A stretch of DNA of 64,000 nucleotides, from positions 1,766,492 to 1,830,491 of the forward strand of contig NW_024744357.1 in the NCBI RefSeq assembly GCF_018991925.1, given 5' to 3'. The position numbers and the translations under genes are program-made. A model generated the notes under the pieces. The model made no database searches. It saw nothing but the letters and a program-made list of their open reading frames with translations, and was not told the DNA's origin. Each line of letters starts with the position of its first letter. Positions within the stretch are counted from its first letter, which is position 1. Shown one piece after another: positions 47,376 to 58,934 of this stretch. Source of the DNA: Homarus americanus (lineage: Eukaryota > Arthropoda > Malacostraca > Decapoda > Nephropidae).

Positions 47376-47574
47376 GACAGTTAGGAAGGTAGTGGTGTTG
47401 AGGAACTATTTAATACCGTTAGTGTGAGGAAGGAGGGAGGACAGGTGGGGAGTGTTTGTTCACCGTTATCTTATCTCTCGACTTCACTTTCTTTCTCTCT
47501 GCTTAGAAAAGACAGGAATTTAACTAATGACTCAGGTGAAACCTTTAATGAGACGGCACCTGTCAAGGTTATAG

Positions 47575-50500
47575 GAGGGTTAGTGAGGGGACAGGTGAGG
47601 TGTTAGGTGAGGGGACAGGTGGAGGTGGTTAGTGAGGGGACAGGGGAGGTGTTAGGAGGGGACAGGTGAGGGTTATGAGGGGACAGGTGAGGGTTGAGGG
47701 ACAGGTGAGGTGTTAGTGAGGGGACAGGTGAGGGTTAGAGGGGACAGGAGGGTTAGTGAGGGACAGGTGAGGTGTTAGTGAGGGGGGACAGGTGAGGTTG
47801 AAGAGGGACAGGAGGTGTTAGTGAGGGACAGGAAGGGTTAGAGGGACAGGTGAGGGGTTAGTGAGGGGACAGATGAGGTGTTAGTGAGGGGACAGATGAA
47901 GTGTTAGTGAGGGGACAGGTGAGGTGTTAGTGAGGGGACAGGTGAGGGGGGGACAGATGAGGGGTTAGTGAGGGGCAGATGAGGTGTTAGTGAGGGGACA
48001 GGTGAGGTGTTAGTGAGGGGACAGATGAGGTGTCAGTGAGGGGACAGATGAGGTAGAGTGAGGGGACAGATGAGGTGTTAAGAGGGACAGGGAGGTGTTA
48101 GTGAGGGGGGACAGGTGAGGTGTTAGTGAGGGGACAGGTGAGGGTTAGTGAGGGGCAGGTGAGGTGTTAGTGAGGGGGACAGGTGGAGGTGTTAGTGAGG
48201 GGACAGATGAGGGTTAGTGAGGGGGACAGATGAGGTAAGCAGGAGGGACAGATGAGGTGTTAGTGAGGGGACAGGTGAGGTGTTAGTGAGGGGACAGATG
48301 AGGGGTGTAGGTGAGGGGACAGATGAGGTGAGTGGAGGGGACAGGTGAGGTGTAGGAGGGGACAGATGAGGTGTTAGTGAGGGGACATGAGGTGTTAGTG
48401 TGAGGGGACAGGTGAGGGTTAGTGAGGGGACAAGGAGGGTTAGGGAGGGACAGGTGAGGTGTTAGGGTGAGGGGGACAGGTGAGGTGTTAGTGAGGGGAC
48501 AGGTGAGGTGTTAGTGAGGGGGGACAGGTGAGGGTTAGTGAGGGGGACAGATGAGGTGTTAGTGGGAGGGGGAAGGTGAGGTGTTAGTAGAGGGGACAGT
48601 TGAGGGTTAGGTGAGGGTTAGTGAGGGGGAGGAAGGAGGGTTAGTGAGGGGGACAGGTGAGGTGTTAGTGAGGGGACAGTTGAGGGGTTAGGTGAGGGGG
48701 ACAGTTGAGGGTTAGTGAGGGGGACAGTTGAGGGTTAGTGAAGGGACAGTTGAGGGTTAGTGAGGGGGAAGGAGGGTTAGTGAGGGGACAGTTGAGGTGT
48801 TAGTGAGGGGGGACAGATGAGGGGGTTAGTGAGGGGACAGAGAGGGTTAGTGAGGGGACAGTTGGAGGGTTAGTGAGGGGGACAGGTGGAGGGTGTTATG
48901 AGGGGACAGATGAGGGTTAGTGAGGGGGACAGTTGAGGTTAGGTGAGGGGACAGTTGAGGTGTTAGTGAGGGGACAGTTGGGAGGTGTTAGTGAGGGGGA
49001 GGAAGTGAGGGTTAGTGAGGGGGACAGTTGAGGGTTAGTGAGGGGACAGTTGAGGTGTTAGTGAGGGGGACAGTTGAGGTGTTAGTGAGGGACAGATGAG
49101 GGTTAGTGAGGGGACAGTTGAGGGGTTAGTGAGGGGACAGTGAGGTGTTAGTGAGGGGACAGTTGATGTGTTAGTGAGGGACAAAGGAGGGTTAGTGAGG
49201 GACAGTTGAGTGTTAGTGAGGGGACAGTGAGGGTGTTAGTGAGGGGGACAGGTGGAGATGTTAGTGAGGGGACAGTTGAGGTGTTAGGTGAGGGGACAGA
49301 GGAGGTTGGTGAGGGGACAGTTGAGGTGTTAGTGAGGGGACAGGTGGAGGTGTTAGTGAGGGGGACATTGAGGTGAAAGAGAGGGGACAGTGAGGTGTTA
49401 GTGAGGGGACAAGTTGAGGTTAGGAGGGGACAAGTGAGGCAAGGAGAGGACAGTTGAGGTGTTAGTGAGGGGGACAGTGAGGTGTTAGTGAGGGGACAGT
49501 TGGAGGTGTTAGTGAGGGGGACAAAGGAGGGGTTAGTGAGGGGACAGTGAGGGGTTAGTGAGGGGGACAGAGGTAAGAGGAGGGGACATGAGGTAGTAGT
49601 GAGGGGACAGTTGAGGTGTTAGTGAGGGGGACAGTTGGAGGTGTTAGTGAGGGGACAAGTTGGAGGGTTAGTGAGGGACAGTTGAGGTGTTAGTGAGGAC
49701 AGTTGAGGTGTTAGTGAGGGACAGTTGAGGTGTTAGTGAGGAAGTTGAGGTAAGAGAGGGGGACAGTTGAGGGTTAGGAGGGGACAGATGAGGTGTTAGT
49801 GAGGGGGACAGTTGAGGTGTTAGTGAGGGACAGTTGAGGTGTTAGGGAGGGGACAGGGAGGGTTAGTGAGGGACAGTTGGAGGGTGTTAGTGAGGGGACA
49901 GTTGAGGGTTAGTGAGGGGACAGTTGAGGTGTTAGTGAGGGGACAGTTAGGTGTTAGGTGAGGGGACAAAGAGGGTTAGTGAGGGGGACAGTTGGAGGTG
50001 TTAGTGAGGGGACAGTTGGAGGTGTTAGTGGGGACAGTTGAGGAAGAGAGGGGGACAGTGAGGTAAAGTGAGGGGGACAGTTGAGGTGTTATGAGGGGAC
50101 AGTTGAGGTGTTAGTGAGGGGACAGTGAGGGTTAGTGAGGGGACAGTTGAGGTGTTAGTGAGGGGACAGTGGAGGTGTTAGTGAGAGGGACAGTTGAGGG
50201 TTAAAGGGAGGGGACAGGTGAGGTGTTAGTGAGGGGACAGGTGAGGTGTTAGTGAGGGACAGATGAGGCAAGTAGGGAGGGACAAGGAAGAAAGGGAGGG
50301 GACAGGGGGGGGTGTTAGGGTGAGGGGACAGGTGGGGGTTAAAGAGGGACAGATGAGGTGTTAGTGAGGGGACAGGTGAGGGTTAGAGAGGGACAGGTGA
50401 GGTGTTAGTGAGGGGACAGGTGAGGTGTTAGCAGGGGGACAGATGAGGTGTTAGAGAGGGGACAGATGAGGAAGAGGGACAGAAGGTGTTAGTGAGGGGA

Positions 50501-52345
50501 CAGGTAAGTTAGTGAGGGACAGGTGAGGGTTAGTGAGGGGACAGGTGAGGGTTAGGTGAGGGACAGGTGAGGTGTTAGTGAGGGGACAGATGAGGGTGTT
50601 AGTGAGGGGACAGATGAGGTGTTAGTGAGGGGGACAGATGAGGTGTTAGTGAGGGGACAGATGAGGTGTTAGTGAGGGACAGATGAGGTGTTAGTGAGGG
50701 ACAGATGAGGTGTTAGTGAGGACAGGTGGGAGGTGTTAGTGAGGGGACAGATGAGGTGTTAGTGAGGGGACAGATGAGGTGTTAGTGAGGGGGACAGATG
50801 AGGTGTTAGTGAGGGGACAGATGAGGGGTGTTAGTGAGGGGGACAGGTGAGGTGTTAGGGAGGGGGGACAGATGAGGTGTTAGTGAGGGGACAGATGAGG
50901 TGTTAGTGAGGGGACAGATGAGGTGTTAGTGAGGGGGACAGATGAGGTGTTAGTGAGGGGGACAGGTGAGGTGTTAGGTGAGGGGGACAGAGAGGTTAGT
51001 GAGGGGGACAGATGAGGTGTTAGTGAGGGGACAGATGAGGTGTTAGTGAGGGGGACAGGTGAGGTGTTAGGGGGACAGATGAGGTGTTAGTGGAGGGGGA
51101 CAGATGAGGTGTTAGGGTGAGGGGACAGATGAGGTGTTAGTGGAGGGGACAGAGGTGTTAGGTGAGGGGACAGGTGAGGTGTTAGTGAGGGGACAGATGA
51201 GGTGTTAGTGAGGGGACAGATGAGGTGTTAATGAGGGGGACAGATGAGGTGTGTTAGTGAGGGACAGGTGAGGTGTTGAAGAGGGGACAGGTGAGGTGTT
51301 AGGGAGGGGACAGGAGAGGTGTTAGGGTGAGGGACAGGTGAGGTGTTAGAGGGACAGGTGGGGGTTAGTGAGGGACAGGTGAGGTGTTAGTGAGGGACAG
51401 GTGAGGCAGTGAGGGGACAGATGAGGTGTTAGTGAGGGGACAGGTGAGGTGTTAGTGAGGGGGACAGGTAAGAGGAGGGGACAGAGGAGGTGTAGGGGGG
51501 GACAGGTGAGGTGTTAGGTGAGGGGCAGATGAGGTGTTAGGTGAGGGGACAGGTGAGGGGTTAGTGTGAGGGGACAGGAGGTGTTAGTGAGGGGGACAGG
51601 TGAGGTGTTAGTGAGGGGGACAGATGAGGTGTTAGTGAGGGACAGGTGAGGTGTTAGTGAGGGACAGATGAGGGGTTAGGGAGGGGGACAGGTGAGGTGT
51701 TAGTGAGGGGACAGGTGAGGTGTTAGTAAGGGGACAGATGAGGGTTAGGAGGGGACAGGTGGGGGCTGAGGGGGACAGGAGGCTGTTAGTGAGGGGACAG
51801 GTGAGGTGTTAGTAGGGGACAGATGAGGTGTTAGTGAGGGGACAGATGAGGTGTGTAGTGAGGGGACAGGTGGGGGGTTAGTGAGGGGACAGGTGGGGGT
51901 TAGGAGGGGGACAGGTGGGGGTTAGTGAGGGGACAGGTGAGGTAGAAGAGGGGACAGATGAGGTGTTAGTGAGGGGGACAGGAGAGGTGTTAGGTGAGGG
52001 GACAGATGAGGGTTAGTGAGGGGACAGGGGTTAGTGAGGGGGGGACAGGTGAGGTTAGTGAGGCGGACAGGTGGAGGTGTTAGTGAGGGGACAGGTGAGG
52101 TGTTAGTGAGGGGACAGGTGAGGTAAGCAGGAGGGGGACAGATGAGGTGTTAGTGAGGGGACAGGAGAGGTGTTGAGAGAGGGGGACAGGGGGTTAGTGA
52201 GGGGGACAGGAGGTGTTAGTGAGGGGGACAGGTGAGGAAGGACAGTTGAGGATTAGTGAGGGGACAGGTGAGGTGTTAGGTGAGGGGACAGGTGAGGTGT
52301 TAGTGAGGGGACAGGTGAGGTGTTAGAGAGGGGACAGTGTGGGAA
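47575..52345. repeat. 23-bp G-rich satellite, about 4.8 kb
   Basis: About 200 units of AGTGAGGGGACAGGTGAGGT plus GTT, with many length variants. Three zones: GGTGAGG/GATGAGG units to about 48580, GTTGAGG units at about 48590-50190, then GGTGAGG/GATGAGG again to the end. The plus strand is almost pure purine plus T, with G runs of four to six. Largest array in the window. Confidence 0.95.
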
Positions 52346-52959
52346 GTGAGGGCTGATGAGGAGTTGATAGGTGTGGAGGTGAGGGTAGGAGGTGGGGGTG
52401 AGGGAGGGGGAGGAGAGGAGGAGAACAAAATGTATTGGCCACCTCCAACTTAAAGATCCAGGTAATATTTACACGCTAGTCCAGGTAAAATCCAGGTAAT
52501 ATTCCTTCAAAGTTCAGGTCAAATTGATGGAGGTGGAAGGAGTAAATGATTCACAGTCACGCCAACAAACTGACATCACTTAAGTTAAAAAAAATAATAA
52601 TAATAATGTTAATAATGTAACCTATATTTGGGAGGTTGTGTCGTAGTTTTTGTTTACTCTATGGGGTGGAGAGGAAGGTGGTGGCTTTATAGGGGTTTTA
52701 ATTTGTTTGTTTTTGCCCGTGGGGGGGCAGGTTTCTTTTTTATGATTCTCACTACACTTCTCACCTCTCACACTTCTCTCACTTCTACACTTTCACTTTT
52801 CATGCCCCCCTCTCACTTTTTTCTCGCACTGGTCATTTACGTACACGAGTAATTCACGTACAAGCTAAGTCTAATACACAGAAATTCACGCATAGGTAAG
52901 TCACGTACAATAGTCATTCACGCACATAGATAAGTCACGTACAAAAAGAATTCACGTAT
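52346..52959. other. Unassigned
   Basis: G/A-rich border of the satellite to 52425, then ordinary sequence with CACGTAC-type loose repeats at 52845-52950. No gene recognised. Confidence 0.4.
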
Positions 52960-53290
52960 TTATGAAACCTGCGTTATTGGTTGCCTGGTAGTTGTGGTGG
53001 TGTGGGGGAATGTTGGTAGTTAGGGGTGGGGGAATGTTGCTGCCTGGTAGTGTGTGTGGGAAATGTTGGTTGCCTGGCAGTTGTGGTGGTGTGGGGGAAT
53101 TTGCTGCCTGGTAGTGGTGGTGGTGGGGGAATGTTGGTTGTCTGGTAGTTGTGGTGGTGTGGGGAATGTTGCTGCCCGGTAGTTGTGGTGGTGTGGGGAA
53201 TGTTGGTTGTCTGGTAGTTGTGGTGTTATTGCCTGGTAGTTGTGGTGGTGGGGAATGTTGGTTGTTTGGTAGTTGTGGTATTGATATGTA
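52960..53290. repeat. 36-bp minisatellite
   Basis: About nine units of GTTGCCTGGTAGTTGTGGTG followed by GTGTGGGGGAATGTTG, with internal deletions. Confidence 0.9.
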
Positions 53291-53296
53291 TATTTT

Positions 53297-53302
<6 letters not shown>

Positions 53303-53338
<36 letters not shown>
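53303..53338. repeat. (GT)n microsatellite
   Basis: About 17 GT dinucleotides. Confidence 0.95.
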
Positions 53339-53511
53339 TAAGTGTTTTACTGTGGTGGGTTGGACTGAAACCAATAAAGGTGCTGAACGGGCATGACGAA
53401 CTGAACGCAATGAGAGGACCAATAAGAAGTAAATGAAGAGTGGATCATTGAAGAAGTAAATAATAGGTATTAACTGCAAATACATGGTAGAAGTAAATAC
53501 CGTGTTGAAAT

Positions 53512-53885
53512 TTCTGAAGATTAGACACCAAGTCTGCTTATATTACCTGATAATTAAACAACGATACCTGGGTTAGGCTATGGGTAGGGTTAGAAGTTAG
53601 GTTAGGTTTGGTTGTGATTAGGTTAGGGTAGGTTAAGTTATGGGTAAATGAGGCCAGGGCAAATAGGTTTGGTTAGATTAGATTAGGTAGGTTACGTTAT
53701 GGATAAAGTTAGTTATGGGTAGGGCTAGGTTAGGCTGGTTAGATTAGATTAGATTAGATTAGGTAGGTTATGGATAGCGATAAGTTAGTTAGGTTAATTT
53801 AGCATTAGGTTAGATTAGAATTGATTTATAATAATAGGATGGTAAAGCTCAAGTGAAATAAACGGGGGGTAATCTTCAGGTGATA
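53512..53885. mobile_element. Foldback element with long TTAGG core
   Basis: The left end reads CTGAAGATTAGACACC, with TTATATTACCTGATAATTAA further in. The right end reads AGGATGGTAAAGCTCAAGTG then AAATAAACGGGGGGTAATC and TTCAGGTGATATC. Outer termini are inverted (CTGAAGATTA against TAATCTTCAG). The 250-bp core is TTAGG and TTAGATTAGA pentamers (53570-53815). Same family as 44766-44907, larger core. Confidence 0.7.
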
Positions 53886-53935
53886 TCTTGTATGTAATAC
53901 AAGTGACACAAAACAACACATGGCAGAGGAAACAG

Positions 53936-54002
53936 ACGCACACACATACATAGCAGACACACACACACAGCAGACAGACAGACACACACAGACAGACAGA
54001 TA
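53936..54002. repeat. (CA)n/(CAGA)n microsatellite
   Basis: Mixed CACA and CAGA tetramers. Confidence 0.9.
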
Positions 54003-54162
54003 AGCCAAAACAAGTAAGTACTTTTTTTATATTAGTTTTAAGTTATTGAAGGAGAAGCGGTGGTGTGTGGTGAGGACTGGGGCTGTTTAACTGCTTACTG
54101 GCCTGGCCGGGTGATGAGGGCGTGTTATTGAATGTACACACAGATAAGGACCGTGTGTTGTG

Positions 54163-54338
54163 TCTTGGTTGTTGGTGTAGTGGTTGTTGGTGTAGTGGTT
54201 GTTGGTGTAGTGGTTGTTGGTGTAGTGGTTGTTGGTGTAGTGGCTGGTGTAGTGGTTGTTGGTGTAGTGGTTGTTGGTGTAGTGGTTGTTGGTGTAGTGG
54301 TTGTTGGTGTAGTGGTTGTTGGTGTAGTGGTTGTTGAT
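54163..54338. repeat. 15-bp minisatellite
   Basis: About 12 units of GTTGTTGGTGTAGTG, followed directly by ATT/GTT triplets (54338-54425). Unit length is five codons, so frames stay open (VGVVV, CSGCW); not a gene. Confidence 0.95.
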
Positions 54339-54439
54339 TATTATTACTCTTATTATTATTGTCGTTATTGTTACTATTGTTATTGGTTTTGTTGTTATTA
54401 TTATTACATTATTCTTTATTATTATTTGTAGTAGTAGTA

Positions 54440-54665
54440 GTTGATTTGCCTCAGGAGAACGAGATCTATGCCCCAAAGCCGACAACAGTTTAAGATGTTG
54501 ACTATGTTGCAACAGTCACTGAATGCCGCATATATCTGCGGCTCCACTAACTTAACACACCCAGGGTAGCTACTTACGTATTAGGATATTTAATATTAAG
54601 GTAATAAAATGGTGGTGAAGGTACTGAAGGCTGGAGGCCACGTTATATTATGTAGTAGTAGTATA
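54440..54665 (+). pseudogene. Retroelement 3' end, second copy
   Basis: CAACAGTCACTGAATGCCGC, then ATATCTGCGGCTCCACTAAC (stop region), then GTATTAGGATATTTAATATT, AAGGTAATAAAATGGTGG and AAGGCTGGAGGCCACG. This is the same sequence as the minus strand of 3329-3530, with roughly 85-90% identity by eye. It ends with GTAGTAGTAGTA, as the first copy does. Confidence 0.85.
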
Positions 54666-55735
54666 CATGGTGGTGTAACACATGCAACACAGCCTCGGTC
54701 ACCAGTGAAAGTGAGTGGTAAAGGTTGGCTGTGCTCGACGAAATATCAACAGTGACACCGACACCCAGGGGGCTGTATCGTGAAGTGTCGACAGCAGTAA
54801 GACAAGTGTAGAGTCATCACCTAGCTATTAAGGCCCGTATAGATCACTAAATAATTGAGAAATACTGCCGTTCATCCTGAGCTGCCAACTCCGGCCACAT
54901 TAACTCTGCGTTTTTGTCACGCTGGCAGACCCCGCAAGCTGGTATGGGCAAACCCGACATGTGTATGGCATTTTAGTGTTTGTGGTAACATGGGGTGTGG
55001 ATGGCACTTTTGTGGGTATCTGGTACAGTATTTACAAGTCATTATGCGCCAGATTATCTATTGAGTACAGTACACGATATACACTGTGAATATCATAAAA
55101 TGTTCATCTGCATTATTTTTTAGAACTTTCGGCAACCAGACGAGACTGAAGAAGGTCGGTGTAGACTCTCCTAATTTTCCTAAGAACGCGTGTTTTAGCA
55201 TCCAACCACTCAGGCGTGTAACTGTACTCCTGATTCTCCTGGTGATTGACTGTACAATGATGATAACCAATGGCATTTAGATTACCATAGGTCGACCATT
55301 CTTCAGTATCAATAACCGAACCAGATTCTCATTATGGCTCAGTGACGAGGACCAAAGTGTATCATGTCACGCCGTTACTCGAGGAAACACCGGCACTCAG
55401 AACCCATACTTGAGAACAACACCCCAAGGCCCGTCACTTAAGGTCCAGGAGTCCAGTCATCTTGTATAACTACGTCACCATCACCGGGGTTCTTGGTCTC
55501 CAGTTAACATTCTCCAGATTATATTTTCGTCGACCGGCAACTGAGCTTCGTCAAGGTGGGGGGTTATACGTCTTACCTCCTGCACGATGGGAAGCCTGGC
55601 TCCACACACAGGTTAGGTTAGGTTAGCACCCTTTTGCGTCTGTGTGTGTGTGGCAACCCGGTGCATGTTTGTGACTTCTGCCTTGTGGTAACTGGTATAT
55701 GTAAGGTACATGAATATATGAATTTTATATTTGTA
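54666..55735. other. Unassigned single-copy-looking sequence
   Basis: No RT, transposase or host motif recognised. A 72-codon minus frame at 55058-55276 and a 69-codon plus frame at 54855-55064 match nothing I know. Three TTAGG units lie at 55612-55626. Confidence 0.45.
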
Positions 55736-55737
55736 TG

Positions 55738-57305
55738 TGTGTGGGTCTCTGTGGTAGAGGTATGGTAGGTCTGTGGGTAGAGGTATGGTAGGTCTGTGTG
55801 GTAGAGGTGGAGGTCTGTGTGGTAGAGGTATGGTAGGCCTGTGTGGTAGAGGCATGGTAGCCTGTGGTAGAGGTATGGTAGGCCTGTGTGGTAGAGGTAT
55901 GGTAGGCTCTGTGTGGTAGAGGCATGGTAGGCCTGTGGGAGAGGTATGGTGGTGTCTCTGTAGAGGTATGGTAGGCCTGTGTGGAGAGGTGTGTAGGCCT
56001 GTATGGTAGAGGTATGGTAGTCTGTGTGGTGAGCATGGTAGGTCTCTGTAGAGGCATGGTAGGCCAGATGGTGTGGTAGGGCCTGTATGGTAGAGGCAGG
56101 CCCAGAGGCAGTGGTCCTGTGAGGTATGGTAGGTCTGTGTGTGGTAGAGGTGTGGTAGGCCTGTATGGTAGAGGGTGGTGTCTGTAAGAGGTAGGGTCTC
56201 TGTGGTAGAGGTATGGTAGGCCTGTGGTAGAGGTGTGTAGGGCCCAGGCGGTGAGGCAGCAGGTCTGTGTTGGGAGGTAGGCCTGTGTGGTAGAGGTATG
56301 GTAGGCCTGTGGTAGAGGTAGGCCGTGGTAGAGGCATGGCAGGCCTGTGTGGTAGAGGCATGGTAGGTCTCTGTAGAGGTATGGTAGGCCTGTGTGTGGT
56401 AGAGGTGTGGTAGGCCTGTATGGTAGAGACATGGTAGGCCTGTGTGTGGTAGAGGCATGGTAGGCCTGTATGGTAGAGGCATGGTAGGCCTGTGTGGTAG
56501 AGGTATGGTAGGTCTGTGTGGTAGAGGTATGGTAGGCCTGTGGTGGTAGGCAGGCCTGGCATAGGAGGCATGAACAGGTAGTAGAGGATGGTAGGGCCGT
56601 GTGGTGAGGCCTGTATGGTAGAGGTATGTAGGCCTGGGTAAAAGGTATGGTAGGCCTGTGTGGGAGAGGCAGTAGGCAGGCAGGCCTGGTAGAGGCAGCC
56701 GTGTAGCCTGTATGGTAGAGGTATGGTAGGCCTGATGGTGGGCCTGTGTGGTAGAGGTGTGGCAGGCCTGTAAGGAGTGTGGCGGTAGGCCTGTGTGGTA
56801 GAGGTGGGTAGTCTGGCAGTAGAGGCATGGTAGGCCTGTGGGTAGAGGTATGGTAGGCCTGTGTGTGGGGAGGCAAGGGGTGGGGAGTGTGGGGCTCAGT
56901 GGTAGAGGGCGGTAGGCCTGTGTGGGGGAGTGTGTGCCTGTATGGTAGAGGCATGTAGGCCTGTATGGTAGAGGCATGGTAGGGCTCGTGGGTAGAGGCA
57001 TGGTAGGCCTGTGTGGTAGAGGCATGGTGCAGGCCTGTGTGGTAGAGAGCAGGTAGCCCTGTGGTAGAGGCATGGTAGGCCTGTGTGGTAGAGGATGGTA
57101 GGCCTGTGTGGTAGAGGCCTGTGTGGTGAGGATGTGGGGAGGCATGGTAGGCCTGTGTGGTAGAGGTATGGTAGGCCTGTATGGTAGAGGCAGCCTGGTG
57201 ATGTAGGGAGGGTAGAGGGTAGCCTGTGTGAGAGGTATGGTAGGCCTGTGTGGTAGAGGTATGGTAGGCCTGTGTGGTAGAGGTATGGTAGGCCTCGGTA
57301 TGGTG
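55738..57305. repeat. 24-bp minisatellite
   Basis: About 65 units of GTATGGTAGGCCTGTGTGGT plus AGAG. Variants: GCATGG for GTATGG, TCTGTG for CCTGTG. The middle is ragged, with many short deletions, and the right end is crisp. The unit is eight codons, so minus frames exceed 500 codons (YHTSTTQA); not a gene. Confidence 0.94.
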
Positions 57306-57411
57306 CGTGATGGCAGACCATTTACGGTAATATATGACCATATTTATGTACCTCACACTCTTAATTATTTCTACCTTGTGTTCACCTTTAGACACTCATC
57401 ACCATGTTTCA

Positions 57412-57913
57412 CTTACCTAAATTATCATGTTATACTTTACGGAACAGTTATCATGTTATACTTTACGGAACAGTTATCATGTTATACTTTACGGAACAGT
57501 TATCATGTTATACCCAGGAACAGTTATCATGTTATACTTTACTTAACAATTATCATGTTATACTTTACGTAACAGTTATCATGTTATACTTTACGGAACA
57601 GTTATCATGTTATACTTTACTTAACAATTATCATGTTATACTTTACGTAACAGTTATCATGTTATACTTTACGGAACAGTTATCATGTTATACTTTACGT
57701 AACAGTTATCATGTTATACTTTACTTAACAGTTATCATGTTATACTTTACGAACAGTTATCATGTTATACTTACTATAACAGTTATCATGTTATATTTTA
57801 TTAACTGTTATCATGTTATACTTACGGAACAGTTATCATGTTATACTTACTTAATAGTCATCATGTTATACTTTACTTAATAGTTATCATGTTATACTTT
57901 ACGGAACAGTTAT
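57412..57913. repeat. 26-bp AT-rich minisatellite, left part
   Basis: Units of AACAGTTATCATGTTATACT followed by TTACGG or TTACTT. Interrupted at 57914 by a LINE tail; the array resumes at 58221. Confidence 0.94.
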
Positions 57914-58220
57914 AAGAACATAAGAACATAAGAATGGAGGAAACTGCATCGGGCCTATTACCATACTGGCAGTCCTGTTTACACCCAACCCCTATTGCTC
58001 ATATGAGCATCCAACCTATGTTTGACTATTTCACGCCTAAATCTAAATTTGTCTATTTAAAACCATTGTTACGAGTTCGCTCCTGGTTGATAATTTGAGT
58101 ACTTTATGTCCCTTTGTTTAGCCCTGACTTCCACTTATACACCTCTATCATGTCGCCCCTCGCTCTACGTCTCTCAAGGGAGTGCAAATTAAGATGCTTT
58201 AACCTGTCTCTATACTCAAT
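57914..58220 (-). mobile_element. LINE 3' end inserted in a satellite
   Basis: The minus strand corresponds to 42345-42670: GAGTATAGAGACAGGTTAAA, CACTCCCTTGAGAGACGTAG, then GTTTGACTA-side sequence and CTGCCAGTATGGTAATAGGC. It ends CCATTCTTATGTTCTTATGT and TCTTAT. The copy is about 300 bp, 5'-truncated, with a TTATGTTC-repeat tail, inserted inside a unit of the 26-bp array (break after CAGTTAT; array resumes with CATGTTAT). Confidence 0.88.
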
Positions 58221-58345
58221 CATGTTATACTTTACGTAACAGTTATCATGTTTCAATTTACTTAACAGTTATCATTTTATACTTTATGTAACAGTTATCA
58301 TGTTTCACTTACTTAATAGTTATCATGTTATACTTTACGGAACAT
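58221..58345. repeat. 26-bp minisatellite, right part
   Basis: Four to five units continuing the array at 57412-57913 after the LINE insertion; more diverged (TTTCAATTTACTTAAC). Confidence 0.88.
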
Positions 58346-58663
58346 CCACAATGATGTTCACTGAACATGGCATAACATACCTGACTTAAGTCATTTGTTC
58401 TTCATGAATAAAAGAACACCATATCCTCTAGTTCACACCCAAGATGACAGCAGATGGGTAATGTTCTTCATGTGTGGAATAACAATGGATGTTTTAACAG
58501 TTGTTCTTGTGTGAATAACAATGACTCGATACTTGTTCTTTGTGTTATTGTCGTCGTCTTGTTGACTCCAGCATAACAATAACATCTGTTCTGCCTGTGA
58601 TTGTTTTGTTATTTATATGTAACTTAACGTATTTATAGTGAAGTACGGCTTGAAGTTCTCCAG

Positions 58664-58666
<3 letters not shown>

Positions 58667-58738
<72 letters not shown>
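58667..58738. repeat. (GA)n microsatellite
   Basis: Thirty-six uninterrupted GA dinucleotides. Confidence 0.97.
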
Positions 58739-58740
<2 letters not shown>

Positions 58741-58813
58741 AATATATTCTTCCCTCGTTGTCTTCATCTTTTATCGTCTGAAACTTTGGAAAAACATCAT
58801 TCATGGTTATTCC

Positions 58814-58814
<1 letters not shown>

Positions 58815-58856
<42 letters not shown>
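58815..58856. repeat. (GT)n microsatellite
   Basis: About 20 GT dinucleotides. Confidence 0.96.
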
Positions 58857-58857
<1 letters not shown>

Positions 58858-58934
58858 AGGGGTCGTTACTATATTGACCCACACACTTACTCGGCATCTG
58901 GGGAATTTCTCGCTCCCCCTTCCAACTACACCCA

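Noticed and set aside
55058..55276. A 72-codon minus-strand frame
   Set aside because: No motif or family resemblance; frame length is within chance expectation for this region.
55613..57145. Minus-strand frames over 500 codons (YHTSTTQA repeats)
   Set aside because: Product of a 24-bp minisatellite.
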